Source of the DNA: Curvibacter sp. CHRR-16
GTDB taxonomy: Bacteria; Pseudomonadota; Gammaproteobacteria; Burkholderiales; Burkholderiaceae_C
Assembly: GCF_018474005.1 (NCBI RefSeq)
Contig: NZ_JAHCSH010000001.1
Span: forward strand, 310,001-374,000
Reading direction: 5' to 3'
Length of the DNA stretch: 64,000 nucleotides
Every line of letters starts with the position of its first letter. The stretch's first letter is position 1. Shown here piece by piece: positions 9,820 through 17,511 of the stretch. The translations under genes were made by a program, and so were the position numbers. A model generated the notes under the pieces. The model was not told where the DNA came from. It worked only from the letters and a program-made list of their open reading frames with translations, and did no database searches.

Positions 9820-10884
9820 TTATGGCTTGGGCAAGATGGCCAGTTCGGCCTTGCTGGGCAGGAAGCTGCCGTTCCACACCGCGTCGGGGTTGATGCGGGT
9901 TTTGGTGGCAAAGGCATCGCCCACTTGGCTGGCCATCAGCGCCAAGCGTGGCAGGCTCACGTTGCCAAAGCCCTCGCTGCGCGCGCCTTCGGTGTTGATG
10001 GCGGTGTCTATGGCGAGCTTGAGGCGGCGCGTTTCCAGCTCGGTGTTGATGATGCCATCACGCGCTTTCACGTCGCCAATGGCGGCAGCAGGGTTGGCCA
10101 TCACGTCCTTCATGCCTTTGGCAAAAGCGCTTAGAAAAGCTTTCACGGCTTCGGGGTGTTCTTTGATCAACTTGGGCGAGGCGATGATGGCGTTGCCGTA
10201 CAGCTTGACGCCGTTTTGCGGGTAGGGCAGCACCACCACGTCCTCGGTTTTCACGCCCCGCGCTTCCAAGTTGAGCAGCGAGGTGAAGGTAAAGCCGGTG
10301 ATGGCATCCACATCGCCTTTGGCCAGCATAGTTTCGCGCAGCGGAGGATCCATGCTGACCCATTGCACGCTGCCAATCTTGTTGGCTTTGGCCAAAATGG
10401 GGAAGGCGCGGCGTCCGGCGTCAAACACGGGGGCCCCCAGTTTCTTGCCTGCTAGGTCGGTCACGGTTTTGATGCCCGATTTCTTGAGTGCCATAACCGA
10501 GGCTGGCGTGGCGTTGTAGACCATCATCACCGCCACGGGTTTGGTGGGGGCGTCGGGGTTGTTGGCATGGAACTCCATGAGTGCAGCCAGGTCGGCAAAA
10601 CCCATGTCGTAGGTGCCCGATGCCACGCGGGTCACCGCACCACCCGATCCGTTGCCCGCGTCGATGGTCACGTCCAAACCCGCCGCCTTGAAGTAGCCCT
10701 TGGCCTGCGGCGTCAGGAAGAGTGCAGCCGGACCTTCAAAGCGCCAGTCGAGCTGGAACTTGATGGGTAGCAAGTCGGCAGCGTGCGCTGTGCCCAAGCC
10801 AGCCCCTGTGGTAATGGCCAGTGCTGCACTGGCCACGGTGTGCATACAACGCTCCATGAAGCGGCGTTTGTGCGGTGCGTGCAT
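9820..10884 (-). CDS. ABC transporter substrate-binding protein, NMT1/THI5-like (SsuA/TauA family)
   Basis: This 354-residue protein has a signal peptide ending in GTAHA-ADLLP and a mature NMT1-like domain starting IKFQLDWRFEGPAALF. It captures the ligand in the periplasm for the permease and ATPase downstream. Family landmarks are GSGGAVTRVASGTYDMGFAD (residues about 75-95) and the FAKGMKD region. The ATG at 10884 is preceded by a strong AGGAGG. It is the first gene of a four-gene operon ending in ureD. Thiamine precursors, nitrate, taurine and urea or guanidine derivatives are all possible ligands for this family; context leans towards a nitrogen compound. Confidence 0.88.
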   Translation of the reverse strand: MHAPHKRRFMERCMHTVASAALAITTGAGLGTAHAADLLPIKFQLDWRFEGPAALFLTPQAKGYFKAAGLDVTIDAGNGSGGAVTRVASGTYDMGFADLAALMEFHANNPDAPTKPVAVMMVYNATPASVMALKKSGIKTVTDLAGKKLGAPVFDAGRRAFPILAKANKIGSVQWVSMDPPLRETMLAKGDVDAITGFTFTSLLNLEARGVKTEDVVVLPYPQNGVKLYGNAIIASPKLIKEHPEAVKAFLSAFAKGMKDVMANPAAAIGDVKARDGIINTELETRRLKLAIDTAINTEGARSEGFGNVSLPRLALMASQVGDAFATKTRINPDAVWNGSFLPSKAELAILPKP

Positions 10885-11236
10885 CGAATCCTCCTGTTTG
10901 TTTTCCATACAGCCTACACCAAGCAAGATGGGTGCCTGTTTCAGGCCCCCGCCATGGACGAATCTTCAAAACATGACACCCGGTTGCGTCCTGCTTTTTT
11001 TGCGTGGTACATGGGTCGCTGCGTCTTTGCAAGCGGCTTGGACGGTGTGCGAGTACAATAGCGCCCATCGCTCCCCCCAAAGGCATTAATAGCCTGCCTC
11101 CGGCTGATCTCACCAGCCACTGGGCTCGTCAAACTTCTTCCTCTTAGGCGAGCTGTACACCAACCCACTTTTTTTCAACGCTGGGTTGCTTTCCAACTCC
11201 ATCGCGGCTCGGGCAGTGGCCTGTGTCCGCTTCAAC
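10885..11236. other. Intergenic region between the divergent ABC operon and the infA cluster
   Basis: These 350 bases separate minus-strand and plus-strand operons and should hold promoters for both. The only signal I can point to is a TACAAT (about 11054-11059) that could be a -10 box for the plus strand, without a well-spaced -35. On the minus strand a short hairpin GCCTG-AAA-CAGGC lies at 10942-10954, within the leader of the binding-protein gene. I looked for the ykkC guanidine riboswitch motifs, given the nearby carboxylase, and saw none. A long untranslated leader before the small gene at 11237 is possible. Confidence 0.35.
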
Positions 11237-11503
11237 ATGTTCACCATTACAACTACAACGACTTGCTTGCAGGTAGGCAAATACCTGCTCTCGCCCTTTG
11301 TGCGGCAAAACCCTGCGGGGCATTTCACAGCATCACTCTCCATTCGCCGCGGCCAAGGCCGCAGTACGCACGACCGCGTGATGCGCTTCGTGCCCGAATT
11401 CAGCACCCAAGACGCTGCCTTGCGCTACGCGCAGCAAGAAGCCAACTGCTTCGCGCTGGAGCAGCAAATCGCCTTTCACCCGGCCTCCATGGCCACGAAC
11501 TAG
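11237..11503 (+). CDS. Small conserved protein encoded just before infA
   Basis: This 88-residue protein starts [18 protein letters not shown] and contains a compact basic core ([17 protein letters not shown], residues about 37-53) followed by [15 protein letters not shown]. The pattern (a beta-rich segment, then a helix of the type seen when a residue-by-residue domain tags along a row) looks like a real short domain rather than chance. Its stop lies seven bases before the infA ATG, and the infA ribosome site GGAGC overlaps it, so the two are in one operon. Starts further upstream (11186) are open but lack a clear ribosome site. Function unknown; an RNA-related role is only suggested by the neighbours. 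Confidence 0.6.
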   Translation: MFTITTTTTCLQVGKYLLSPFVRQNPAGHFTASLSIRRGQGRSTHDRVMRFVPEFSTQDAALRYAQQEANCFALEQQIAFHPASMATN

Positions 11504-11510
11504 GAGCACC

Positions 11511-11780
11511 ATGTCCAAAGAAAGCTTGATTGAAATGCAAGGCACCGTTGACGAGGTGCTCCCTGATTCGCGCTACCGCGTGAAACTAGAAAACGGCCAC
11601 GGCCTCATCGCCTACACCGGCGGAAAAATGCGCAAGCACCACATCCGCATCTTGGCGGGGGACAAAGTGACGGTGGAGATGTCGCCTTATGACTTTGACA
11701 AAGGCCGCATCACCTTCCGCCATTTGCCCCCGCGTCCCAACGGCGCCCCTTCGGCTGCCCCACGTCGCCGCTTTCGCTAA
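11511..11780 (+). CDS. infA: Translation initiation factor IF-1
   Basis: This 89-residue S1/OB-fold protein blocks the ribosomal A site during initiation. It shows the standard IF-1 core: [20 protein letters not shown], then [28 protein letters not shown] and [17 protein letters not shown] basic tail of about 17 residues ([17 protein letters not shown]) is longer than in the 72-residue E. coli protein; this is common for the second infA copy of betaproteobacteria. It sits between a small unknown gene and an RRM protein, outside the ribosomal-protein operon, which supports a paralogue role such as cold adaptation (inference). Confidence 0.95.
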   Translation: MSKESLIEMQGTVDEVLPDSRYRVKLENGHGLIAYTGGKMRKHHIRILAGDKVTVEMSPYDFDKGRITFRHLPPRPNGAPSAAPRRRFR

Positions 11781-11834
11781 ATAAGTAAGCGCGCGGCCCC
11801 CTCTCTTATTCACACTGACAGAAAGAACATTCAT

Positions 11835-12164
11835 ATGACCAGCAAACTCTACGTAGGCAATTTGTCTTACAACGTGCGTGACGACAACCTGCACCAACAC
11901 TTCTCCGCTTTTGGCACTGTTTTGTCCGCCAAAGTCATGATGGAACGCGATACAGGCCGCTCCAAAGGTTTTGGCTTTGTCGAAATGTCCAACGCTGACG
12001 AAGCCCAAGCCGCTATCCGTGGCTCCAACGAGCAGGCTTTTGAAGGCCGCAACCTCATCGTCAACGAAGCCCGCCCCCAAGAAAGCCGCCCTCCCCGCAG
12101 CGGTGGCTTTGGTGGTGGCTACGGCGGTGGTGGTTTCAACGGCGGTGGCCGTCGCTCCTACTAA
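11835..12164 (+). CDS. Glycine-rich RNA-binding protein (RRM)
   Basis: This 109-residue protein has one RRM (residues 3-80) with RNP2 KLYVGNLSY and RNP1 KGFGFVEM, followed by a Gly-rich tail (SGGFGGGYGGGGFNGGG). This layout is that of the cold-inducible RNA-binding proteins of cyanobacteria and proteobacteria, which bind single-stranded RNA in the cytoplasm. The gene starts 54 bases after infA and is followed by a hairpin at 12178. It is probably co-expressed with infA under conditions that need RNA unfolding, such as cold (inference). Confidence 0.92.
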   Translation: MTSKLYVGNLSYNVRDDNLHQHFSAFGTVLSAKVMMERDTGRSKGFGFVEMSNADEAQAAIRGSNEQAFEGRNLIVNEARPQESRPPRSGGFGGGYGGGGFNGGGRRSY

Positions 12165-12177
12165 GCCCTTGTCTGCG

Positions 12178-12200
12178 CAGGCCTCATTCTCTGAGGCCTG
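12178..12200 (+). terminator. Hairpin after the RRM gene, likely terminator
   Basis: A 9-bp perfect stem CAGGCCTCA/TGAGGCCTG with a 5-base loop lies 14 bases after the RRM stop. Only a weak T-rich stretch follows, so termination may be partial. Confidence 0.55.
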
Positions 12201-12245
12201 GTGGATTTCTGGCTGCCCAGCGCGGTGCAGCCAGTTTGCATAAAA

Positions 12246-12298
12246 ACGGGCTGTACAGCCCGTCCAGTAAGCTGAAGCAGCTATCAAATTGATAGCAT
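12246..12298. repeat. Palindromic repeat, copy 1 (intergenic)
   Basis: The copy consists of a perfect palindrome ACGGGCTGTACAGCCCGT (12246-12263), a short spacer, and GCTATCAAATTGATAGC (12280-12296), itself an 8-bp inverted repeat around one base. On the minus strand the first palindrome is followed by TTTTTATG and could act as a terminator. Its reverse complement aligns along about 55 bases with the copy at 62014. It is the only copy found outside a gene. Confidence 0.7.
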
Positions 12299-12376
12299 CT
12301 GTGCTGTCTCAATGCCTTTGTACAAATCTGTTAAGGTCATCCCCCCGCAATCAGGCTAAAGGAGGGCAGAGACCTT

Positions 12377-14371
12377 ATGGCTTTGCACAACGTACTTCAA
12401 CACATTGCGGCGCAGCCCCAGTCCAGTGACACAGCTGCACTGGTGGATTTGGTGAACTGCCTGCGCCCCGCGCGCGTGGGCGATGTGGCCGATGCCACAG
12501 AGCGCATGCAAACCCTCATTGCCGTGTTGCGCGGCCAACCCAAATTGGCCCAAGCCTTGGCCAGCTACCTTGGCGGCTTGCTGGTGGCGCGCGACCACAG
12601 TTTTTTGCTGGCAGAAAGCGGCATCCTGTCCAACACCGGTTTTTTCAGCGAGCTTTGGCACCGCGTGGGCAACCGTTTGCTGCCACCGGCTTTGGATGAG
12701 CGCTTTTTGCGCGATTTGCTCGACGAGTTATTCCCCCACAAACACGATGCACCGTGGTTGCAGTCCTTGCCTGCGACGCTGTGGCAGGACTTGCTGCTGG
12801 TGCTGCAAGACCAACCCGGTACGCCTGCGGCGCAGCGCCATGTGCAGTTTGAAATGGGTGAGGCCTTGCGCATACTGGCCTGTCGCTTAGCGGCTGTGGG
12901 TTTGGAGCCAGAAATGGTGCGCTACTACCCCCAACTGGTGGAGTACGACTCGCCCTTTTTGGCCCAACAGCGCGAGCTAGAAACCGTGCTGCACCGCTGG
13001 CAAACCAGCCTGAGCGAACCCAGCCAGCCCATGCTCGATGCCGCCCACGCCGAGGTGCTGCTGGCCCAGTGCACCGAGGTGCTGGCGCGCATTCGCAAGC
13101 TCTCGCACGAAGCTGGTGCTGCCGTGCGCCTGAGTTGGTTGTTGACCCGTGCCGAACAAATGATCGAGCGCATGCAGACCATGCTGCAGTTACTGCGTGG
13201 TCAATCGGGGGGGATTGGGTTTTTTGTCAGTCTGGTGCGCTACGAGTCGCAACGCGGCAGCGTGCGCGAACTGTTTAGCAGCGTGACCGATTTGCTCTCG
13301 CTGCAAATCACCGAGCACGCCAGCAAAACCGGTGAGCACTATGTAGCCAGCAGCCGCGCCGAGTTCTTGACCATGTTTCGCGCCGCTGCAGGTGCTGGCG
13401 TGTTCGTGGCCTTTATGGCCATCATCAAGATGTACATCGGCTCGCTGCACTTGGCACCAGCGTGGGAGGCGCTGGGCTACAGCCTCAACTACGGGCTGGG
13501 TTTTGTGTTCATCCACCTGTGTGGCTTCACCATCGCCACCAAGCAGCCGGCCATGACGGCGGCCACGCTGGCCGCTGCCTTGGACCCGCGCAAACTGGCG
13601 CAAGGCCGCTACGAGGCGTTGGCCGAGACCATTGCACAAGTGTCGCGCACGCAGTTCATCGCCATCGTGGGCAATGTGCTGGTAGCACTGTTGGTATCCA
13701 CGTCGGTCGCTATGGTCTGGACGGCGTACAAAGGGGCTTCTTTTGTCAGTGCCGACAAAGCGGCCCACCTGCTGCACGACCTGCATCCGTGGCACAGCTT
13801 GGCCATCGTGCACGCCGCCATAGCAGGGTGTTTTTTGTTCATGGCGGGCCTGATATCGGGCTATTACGACAACAAAGCCATCTACAACCGCGTGCCCGAC
13901 CGTTTGCGCCGTGTGCGCTGGCTGCGCCGACTGCTGGGAGCGCGCAGGCTGGACGCTGTGGCCCGCTATGTGGAGCACAACCTGGGCGCGCTGGCGGGCA
14001 ACTTTGCCTTTGGCTTCATGCTCGGGTGCATGGGCACCATTGGCTTTATTGTGGGCATGCCGCTGGATATTCGGCACATCACTTTTGGCGCGGCCAACTT
14101 GGCCTATGCGTCCCAAGCGCTGGGCTTTGCGGTCTACTGGGGCGATGCGCTGGTGTATTGCTTGGGCGTGTTCTTGATAGGGCTGACCAATTTGGGGGTG
14201 AGCTTTTCCTTGGCGCTGCGCGTGGCGCTCAAGTCGCGCCGCATCCGCGTGCACGACAGAGGGGCTTTGCTGAGGGCGGTGTGGCAACGCTTCAAACAGC
14301 GTCCACGGGATTTTGTCTGGCCACCGCAAGAGGCCCAGAACACCCCGCCTAGCAGTTCCCACAGCCACTAG
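12377..14371 (+). CDS. Gcr-type 'site-specific recombinase' family membrane protein
   Basis: This 664-residue protein matches by memory the family annotated as site-specific recombinase Gcr (PF10136) in Neisseria and Burkholderiales. The N-terminal half is soluble and helical. The C-terminal half has about six membrane segments (starting near residue 335 with AGVFVAFMAIIKMYIG, then LGFVFIHLCGFTIA, FIAIVGNVLVALLVSTSVAM, LAIVHAAIAGCFLFMAGL, FAFGFMLGCMGTIGFIVG and LVYCLGVFLIGL). I see no Tyr- or Ser-recombinase catalytic motif, so the recombinase name is doubtful and an envelope role is more likely. AAGGAGG lies 11 bases before the ATG. A terminator follows at 14387. Confidence 0.82.
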   Translation: MALHNVLQHIAAQPQSSDTAALVDLVNCLRPARVGDVADATERMQTLIAVLRGQPKLAQALASYLGGLLVARDHSFLLAESGILSNTGFFSELWHRVGNRLLPPALDERFLRDLLDELFPHKHDAPWLQSLPATLWQDLLLVLQDQPGTPAAQRHVQFEMGEALRILACRLAAVGLEPEMVRYYPQLVEYDSPFLAQQRELETVLHRWQTSLSEPSQPMLDAAHAEVLLAQCTEVLARIRKLSHEAGAAVRLSWLLTRAEQMIERMQTMLQLLRGQSGGIGFFVSLVRYESQRGSVRELFSSVTDLLSLQITEHASKTGEHYVASSRAEFLTMFRAAAGAGVFVAFMAIIKMYIGSLHLAPAWEALGYSLNYGLGFVFIHLCGFTIATKQPAMTAATLAAALDPRKLAQGRYEALAETIAQVSRTQFIAIVGNVLVALLVSTSVAMVWTAYKGASFVSADKAAHLLHDLHPWHSLAIVHAAIAGCFLFMAGLISGYYDNKAIYNRVPDRLRRVRWLRRLLGARRLDAVARYVEHNLGALAGNFAFGFMLGCMGTIGFIVGMPLDIRHITFGAANLAYASQALGFAVYWGDALVYCLGVFLIGLTNLGVSFSLALRVALKSRRIRVHDRGALLRAVWQRFKQRPRDFVWPPQEAQNTPPSSSHSH

Positions 14372-14386
14372 GCATAATCGCACCCC

Positions 14387-14412
14387 AAGGCCCGCACGCT
14401 CCGGCGGGCCTT
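14387..14412 (+). terminator. Rho-independent-like terminator after the Gcr-like gene
   Basis: A 9-bp perfect stem AAGGCCCGC/GCGGGCCTT with an 8-base loop lies 15 bases after the stop. It is followed by a moderately T-rich tail (GTTCATTGTGTTT). Confidence 0.7.
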
Positions 14413-14447
14413 GTTCATTGTGTTTCGGAGCCATGTAGAGGACTACC

Positions 14448-15545
14448 ATGTACAAAAACCTCGCAGCCACGCTCGTGGCCGCTTTGTCTTGCCTAGTGCA
14501 CCCCCCCGTTGCCCTTGCTGCTCCCGCAGCCATTGCTGAACCCGTCAAGGTGGGCTTTGTGTATGTGGCACCCATTACCCCTGCAGGCTGGGTGCACCAG
14601 CACGAAGTGGCGCGCCAAGCCGTACAGGCCGCTTTGGGGGACAAGGTGCAGACCATTTACGCCGAGAACGTGGCCGAAGGGGTGGATGCCGAGCGCGTCA
14701 TCCGCGACATGGCGCGCCAAGGCGCCAAACTCATCTTCACGCCCAGCTTTGGCTATATGGAGCCTACGCTCAAGGTGGCGCAAGAGTTCCCCGATGTGAA
14801 GTTCGAGTCCGTCACGGGCTACAAAACCGCGCCCAACGTCGCGGCCAGCAACGCCCGCTACTACGAGGGGCGTTATTTGGCAGGCATCGCCGCGGGCCGC
14901 ATGAGCAAGAGCCATGTGGCGGGCTATGTGGCGGGTTTCCCTATCCCCGAGGTGCTGCAGGGAATCAACGCCTTCACGCTGGGCATGCGCTCGGTTGATC
15001 CCAAGGCGCAGGTCAAGGTTATTTGGCTCAACGAATGGTTCAACCCCAGCCGCGAGCGCGATGCCGCCATGACGCTGATGGACCAAGGCGCTGACGTGTT
15101 GGCCTTTCATACGGGCTCCAACGCCGTGATGGTGGCTGCCCAAGAGCGCGGCAAGTGGGCCGTGGCCTACCACTCGGACATGCGTGCTGTGGCCCCACAG
15201 GCGCAAATATTGGCCATTACCCACGAATGGGGGCTCTACTACACCGAGCGCACCCGCGCCATGCTCGATGGCAGTTGGAAACCCATCCGCCTGTGGGGTG
15301 GGGTGGCGCAGGGCCTGATCCGTGTGGGCGACTTTGGCCCGCAGGTGCCAGTCGCCGTGCAGCAAGAGGTGCTGCGCCAGCAACAAGCCATTGCCCAAGG
15401 GCGCTTGCTGCCCTTCGCAGCGCGGGCTGATGTACGCGACAATGCAGGTCGCATCGTCATCGCCAAAGGGCAATCGCTCACCGACGAGCAAATCGCCACC
15501 ATGAACTGGTTGGCCCAAGGTGTGCTAGCCCCACCTATCCACTGA
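14448..15545 (+). CDS. BMP-family substrate-binding protein (purine/nucleoside type)
   Basis: This 365-residue periplasmic protein has a signal peptide (MYKNLAATLVAALSCLVHPPVALA, cut near residue 25) and a PnrA/Med-like Bmp domain: VKVGFVYVAPITPAGWVHQH, GAKLIFTPSFGYMEP, YLAGIAAGRMSKS and VLAFHTGSNAV. BMP proteins deliver nucleosides or purines to an ABC importer. The permease and ATPase genes are absent here. Guanine deaminase begins 18 bases downstream in the same direction, which supports a purine-scavenging role. Confidence 0.87.
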   Translation: MYKNLAATLVAALSCLVHPPVALAAPAAIAEPVKVGFVYVAPITPAGWVHQHEVARQAVQAALGDKVQTIYAENVAEGVDAERVIRDMARQGAKLIFTPSFGYMEPTLKVAQEFPDVKFESVTGYKTAPNVAASNARYYEGRYLAGIAAGRMSKSHVAGYVAGFPIPEVLQGINAFTLGMRSVDPKAQVKVIWLNEWFNPSRERDAAMTLMDQGADVLAFHTGSNAVMVAAQERGKWAVAYHSDMRAVAPQAQILAITHEWGLYYTERTRAMLDGSWKPIRLWGGVAQGLIRVGDFGPQVPVAVQQEVLRQQQAIAQGRLLPFAARADVRDNAGRIVIAKGQSLTDEQIATMNWLAQGVLAPPIH

Positions 15546-15563
15546 AGAGAAAAGCCTGACCCT

Positions 15564-16937
15564 ATGCACGCCTACCGCGCCAGTTTGTTGTGGTTTGTCT
15601 CCGGCAGCACTGCCTTGCAGCCGCACGTTCACTTCGAGACCGATGGCCTGCTGGTCACCACTACCGGTGCCGGTGGCGTGGAGGTGGTGCACGCTATTGG
15701 CGCATGGAGCGACCTGAAAGAGCACTACGCGCACGTAGCCGTGCAGCACTGGCCCGGCAAGGTCATTGCGCCGGGCTTTGTGGATATGCACATCCACTAC
15801 CCGCAGGTGGACGTGATCGGCTCGCCCGCCAGTGGCCTGCTGCCTTGGCTGGAGAACTACACCTTTCCCGAAGAAAAACGCTTCGCAGAGCCTGCCCATG
15901 CTGCTGAGGTTGCTACATTTTTTGTAGCAGAACTGCTGCGCAATGGTGTTACCACGGCACTCACGTTTGCCACCAGCAGCCCCAGCAGCGTGCAGGCCTT
16001 GTTTGCACAGGCCAAGGCGCAGCACTTGCGCCTCATCACCGGCCTGTGCCTGATGGATCGCCACGCGCCTGACTTTTTGCTCCACGGCACACAGGACAGC
16101 TTGCAGCAGACCGAGGCGCTGATACGCCAGTGGCACGGCGTGGACCGCTTGGGCTATGCCATCACGCCGCGTTTTGCGCCCACCAGCACCGAGGCGCAGC
16201 TGCGCGGTGCGGGCGAGCTGGCAGCCCAGTTCCCCGATGTATGGATACAAAGCCATGTGGCCGAGAACGTGGACGAAATCGCGTGGGTGCGCGAACTCTT
16301 TCCCGCGCACCGCAGCTACCTGCAAACCTATGCCGAGCTGGGGTTGATGCGCCAGCGCGCCGTCTACGCCCACTGCATCCACTTTGACGACGACGACCGC
16401 GCCCTGATGCGCGAGCGCCAGACGGCTGCTGCCATCAGTCCTACGAGCAACTTGTTTTTGGGCAGCGGTTTTTTTGACTACGAAGGAGCCCACCGCATGG
16501 GCTATTTGCATGGGCTGGCCAGCGATGTGGGCGGGGGCACCAGCTTCAGCCCCTTCCACACCATGCTGGCAGCCTATTACGTGGGGCGCACTGCCGTGCA
16601 GGCCAGTGCCCAGCACCCGGCCAAGCCGGGTTTGTCGCTCACACCGCCGCAGTTGTGGTGGCAGCACACGGCGGGTGCCGCCCAAGCCTTGGGTTTGGAG
16701 GGCCAAGTGGGCAACTTGTTGCCCGGCTGCGAGGCCGACTTCATCGTGCTCAACCCCCAAGCCACGCCGCTGCTGGCGCGCCGTACGGCGCAGGCCCGCA
16801 GCGTGGAGGAGTGGCTGTTCGCCCTCATCGTGCTGGGGGACGACCGCTTGGTGGAGCACACCCACATTGCCTACAAGGATGGCAAGCCTGTAGGGTCCGT
16901 ACAATCCGCCCCAGTTTTAGGAGCTGCGCTGTTATGA
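15564..16937 (+). CDS. guaD: Guanine deaminase
   Basis: This 457-residue amidohydrolase converts guanine to xanthine and ammonia. It has the metal-binding [12 protein letters not shown] (near residue 75), the substrate loop [22 protein letters not shown] (His near 229), [11 protein letters not shown] and a late Asp in [11 protein letters not shown]. Those positions fit the zinc-binding set of the family. A palindromic repeat is embedded in frame at about residues 107-122 (protein segment [10 protein letters not shown]). The gene follows the BMP protein and overlaps the dcd start by ATGA, so purine catabolism and dCTP deamination are co-translated. Confidence 0.92.
   Translation: MHAYRASLLWFVSGSTALQPHVHFETDGLLVTTTGAGGVEVVHAIGAWSDLKEHYAHVAVQHWPGKVIAPGFVDMHIHYPQVDVIGSPASGLLPWLENYTFPEEKRFAEPAHAAEVATFFVAELLRNGVTTALTFATSSPSSVQALFAQAKAQHLRLITGLCLMDRHAPDFLLHGTQDSLQQTEALIRQWHGVDRLGYAITPRFAPTSTEAQLRGAGELAAQFPDVWIQSHVAENVDEIAWVRELFPAHRSYLQTYAELGLMRQRAVYAHCIHFDDDDRALMRERQTAAAISPTSNLFLGSGFFDYEGAHRMGYLHGLASDVGGGTSFSPFHTMLAAYYVGRTAVQASAQHPAKPGLSLTPPQLWWQHTAGAAQALGLEGQVGNLLPGCEADFIVLNPQATPLLARRTAQARSVEEWLFALIVLGDDRLVEHTHIAYKDGKPVGSVQSAPVLGAALL
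15885..15930 (+). repeat. Palindromic repeat, copy 2 (inside guaD, in frame)
   Basis: The core is GCTACATTTTTTGTAGC (15912-15928), an inverted repeat. It is preceded by about 27 bases that align with copies at 54671 and 62014 (shared CAGAGC or TAGAGC, then GCTGA). It is read as [10 protein letters not shown]. The rsuA-like copy is read in the same phase as ADAATEFVAD. Confidence 0.65.
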
Positions 16938-17506
16938 GTATCAAGAGTGATCGCTGGATTCGCCGTATGGCCGAGGAACACGGCATGATCGAGCCGTTTG
17001 AGCCTGGCCAAGTGCGCCATGTAGAAGGCCGCAAGGTCATCTCCTACGGCACCAGCAGCTATGGCTATGACATCCGCTGCGCGCCCGAGTTCAAGGTCTT
17101 CACCAACATCCACAGCACCGTGGTGGATCCGAAAAACTTCGACGAAAAAAGCTTTGTCGATTTTCATGGTGATAGCTGCATCATCCCTCCCAACAGCTTT
17201 GCGCTGGCCCGCACGGTGGAGTACTTCCGCATTCCACGCAACGTGCTGACCGTGTGCCTAGGCAAAAGCACCTATGCGCGCTGCGGCATCATCGTCAACG
17301 TCACGCCGTTCGAGCCCGAGTGGGAAGGCTACGTGACGCTGGAGTTCTCTAACACCACGCCGCTGCCCGCCAAGATTTACGCGGGCGAAGGCTGCGCGCA
17401 GGTGCTGTTCTTTGAGAGCGACAAAGACGATGTCTGCGAAACCAGCTACCGCGACCGCAACGGCAAATACCAAGGCCAGCACGGTGTGACGCTGCCCAAG
17501 GCGTAA
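16934..17506 (+). CDS. dcd: dCTP deaminase
   Basis: This 190-residue homotrimeric enzyme deaminates dCTP to dUTP, feeding dTTP synthesis. Motifs are [13 protein letters not shown] (residues about 36-48), [13 protein letters not shown] with the Ser/Arg of the active site (about 108-120), and [17 protein letters not shown] with the catalytic Glu. The ATG overlaps the guaD stop. A strong terminator follows at 17541, just inside the next open frame. Confidence 0.95.
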   Translation: MSIKSDRWIRRMAEEHGMIEPFEPGQVRHVEGRKVISYGTSSYGYDIRCAPEFKVFTNIHSTVVDPKNFDEKSFVDFHGDSCIIPPNSFALARTVEYFRIPRNVLTVCLGKSTYARCGIIVNVTPFEPEWEGYVTLEFSNTTPLPAKIYAGEGCAQVLFFESDKDDVCETSYRDRNGKYQGQHGVTLPKA

Positions 17507-17511
17507 AACGA

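Noticed and set aside
10885-11236. Guanidine riboswitch upstream of the importer operon
   Set aside because: None of the conserved ykkC motif strings was found on either strand.
13190-14656. 488-codon minus-strand frame opposite the Gcr-like gene
   Set aside because: It spans a terminator and two sense genes and has no recognisable domain.
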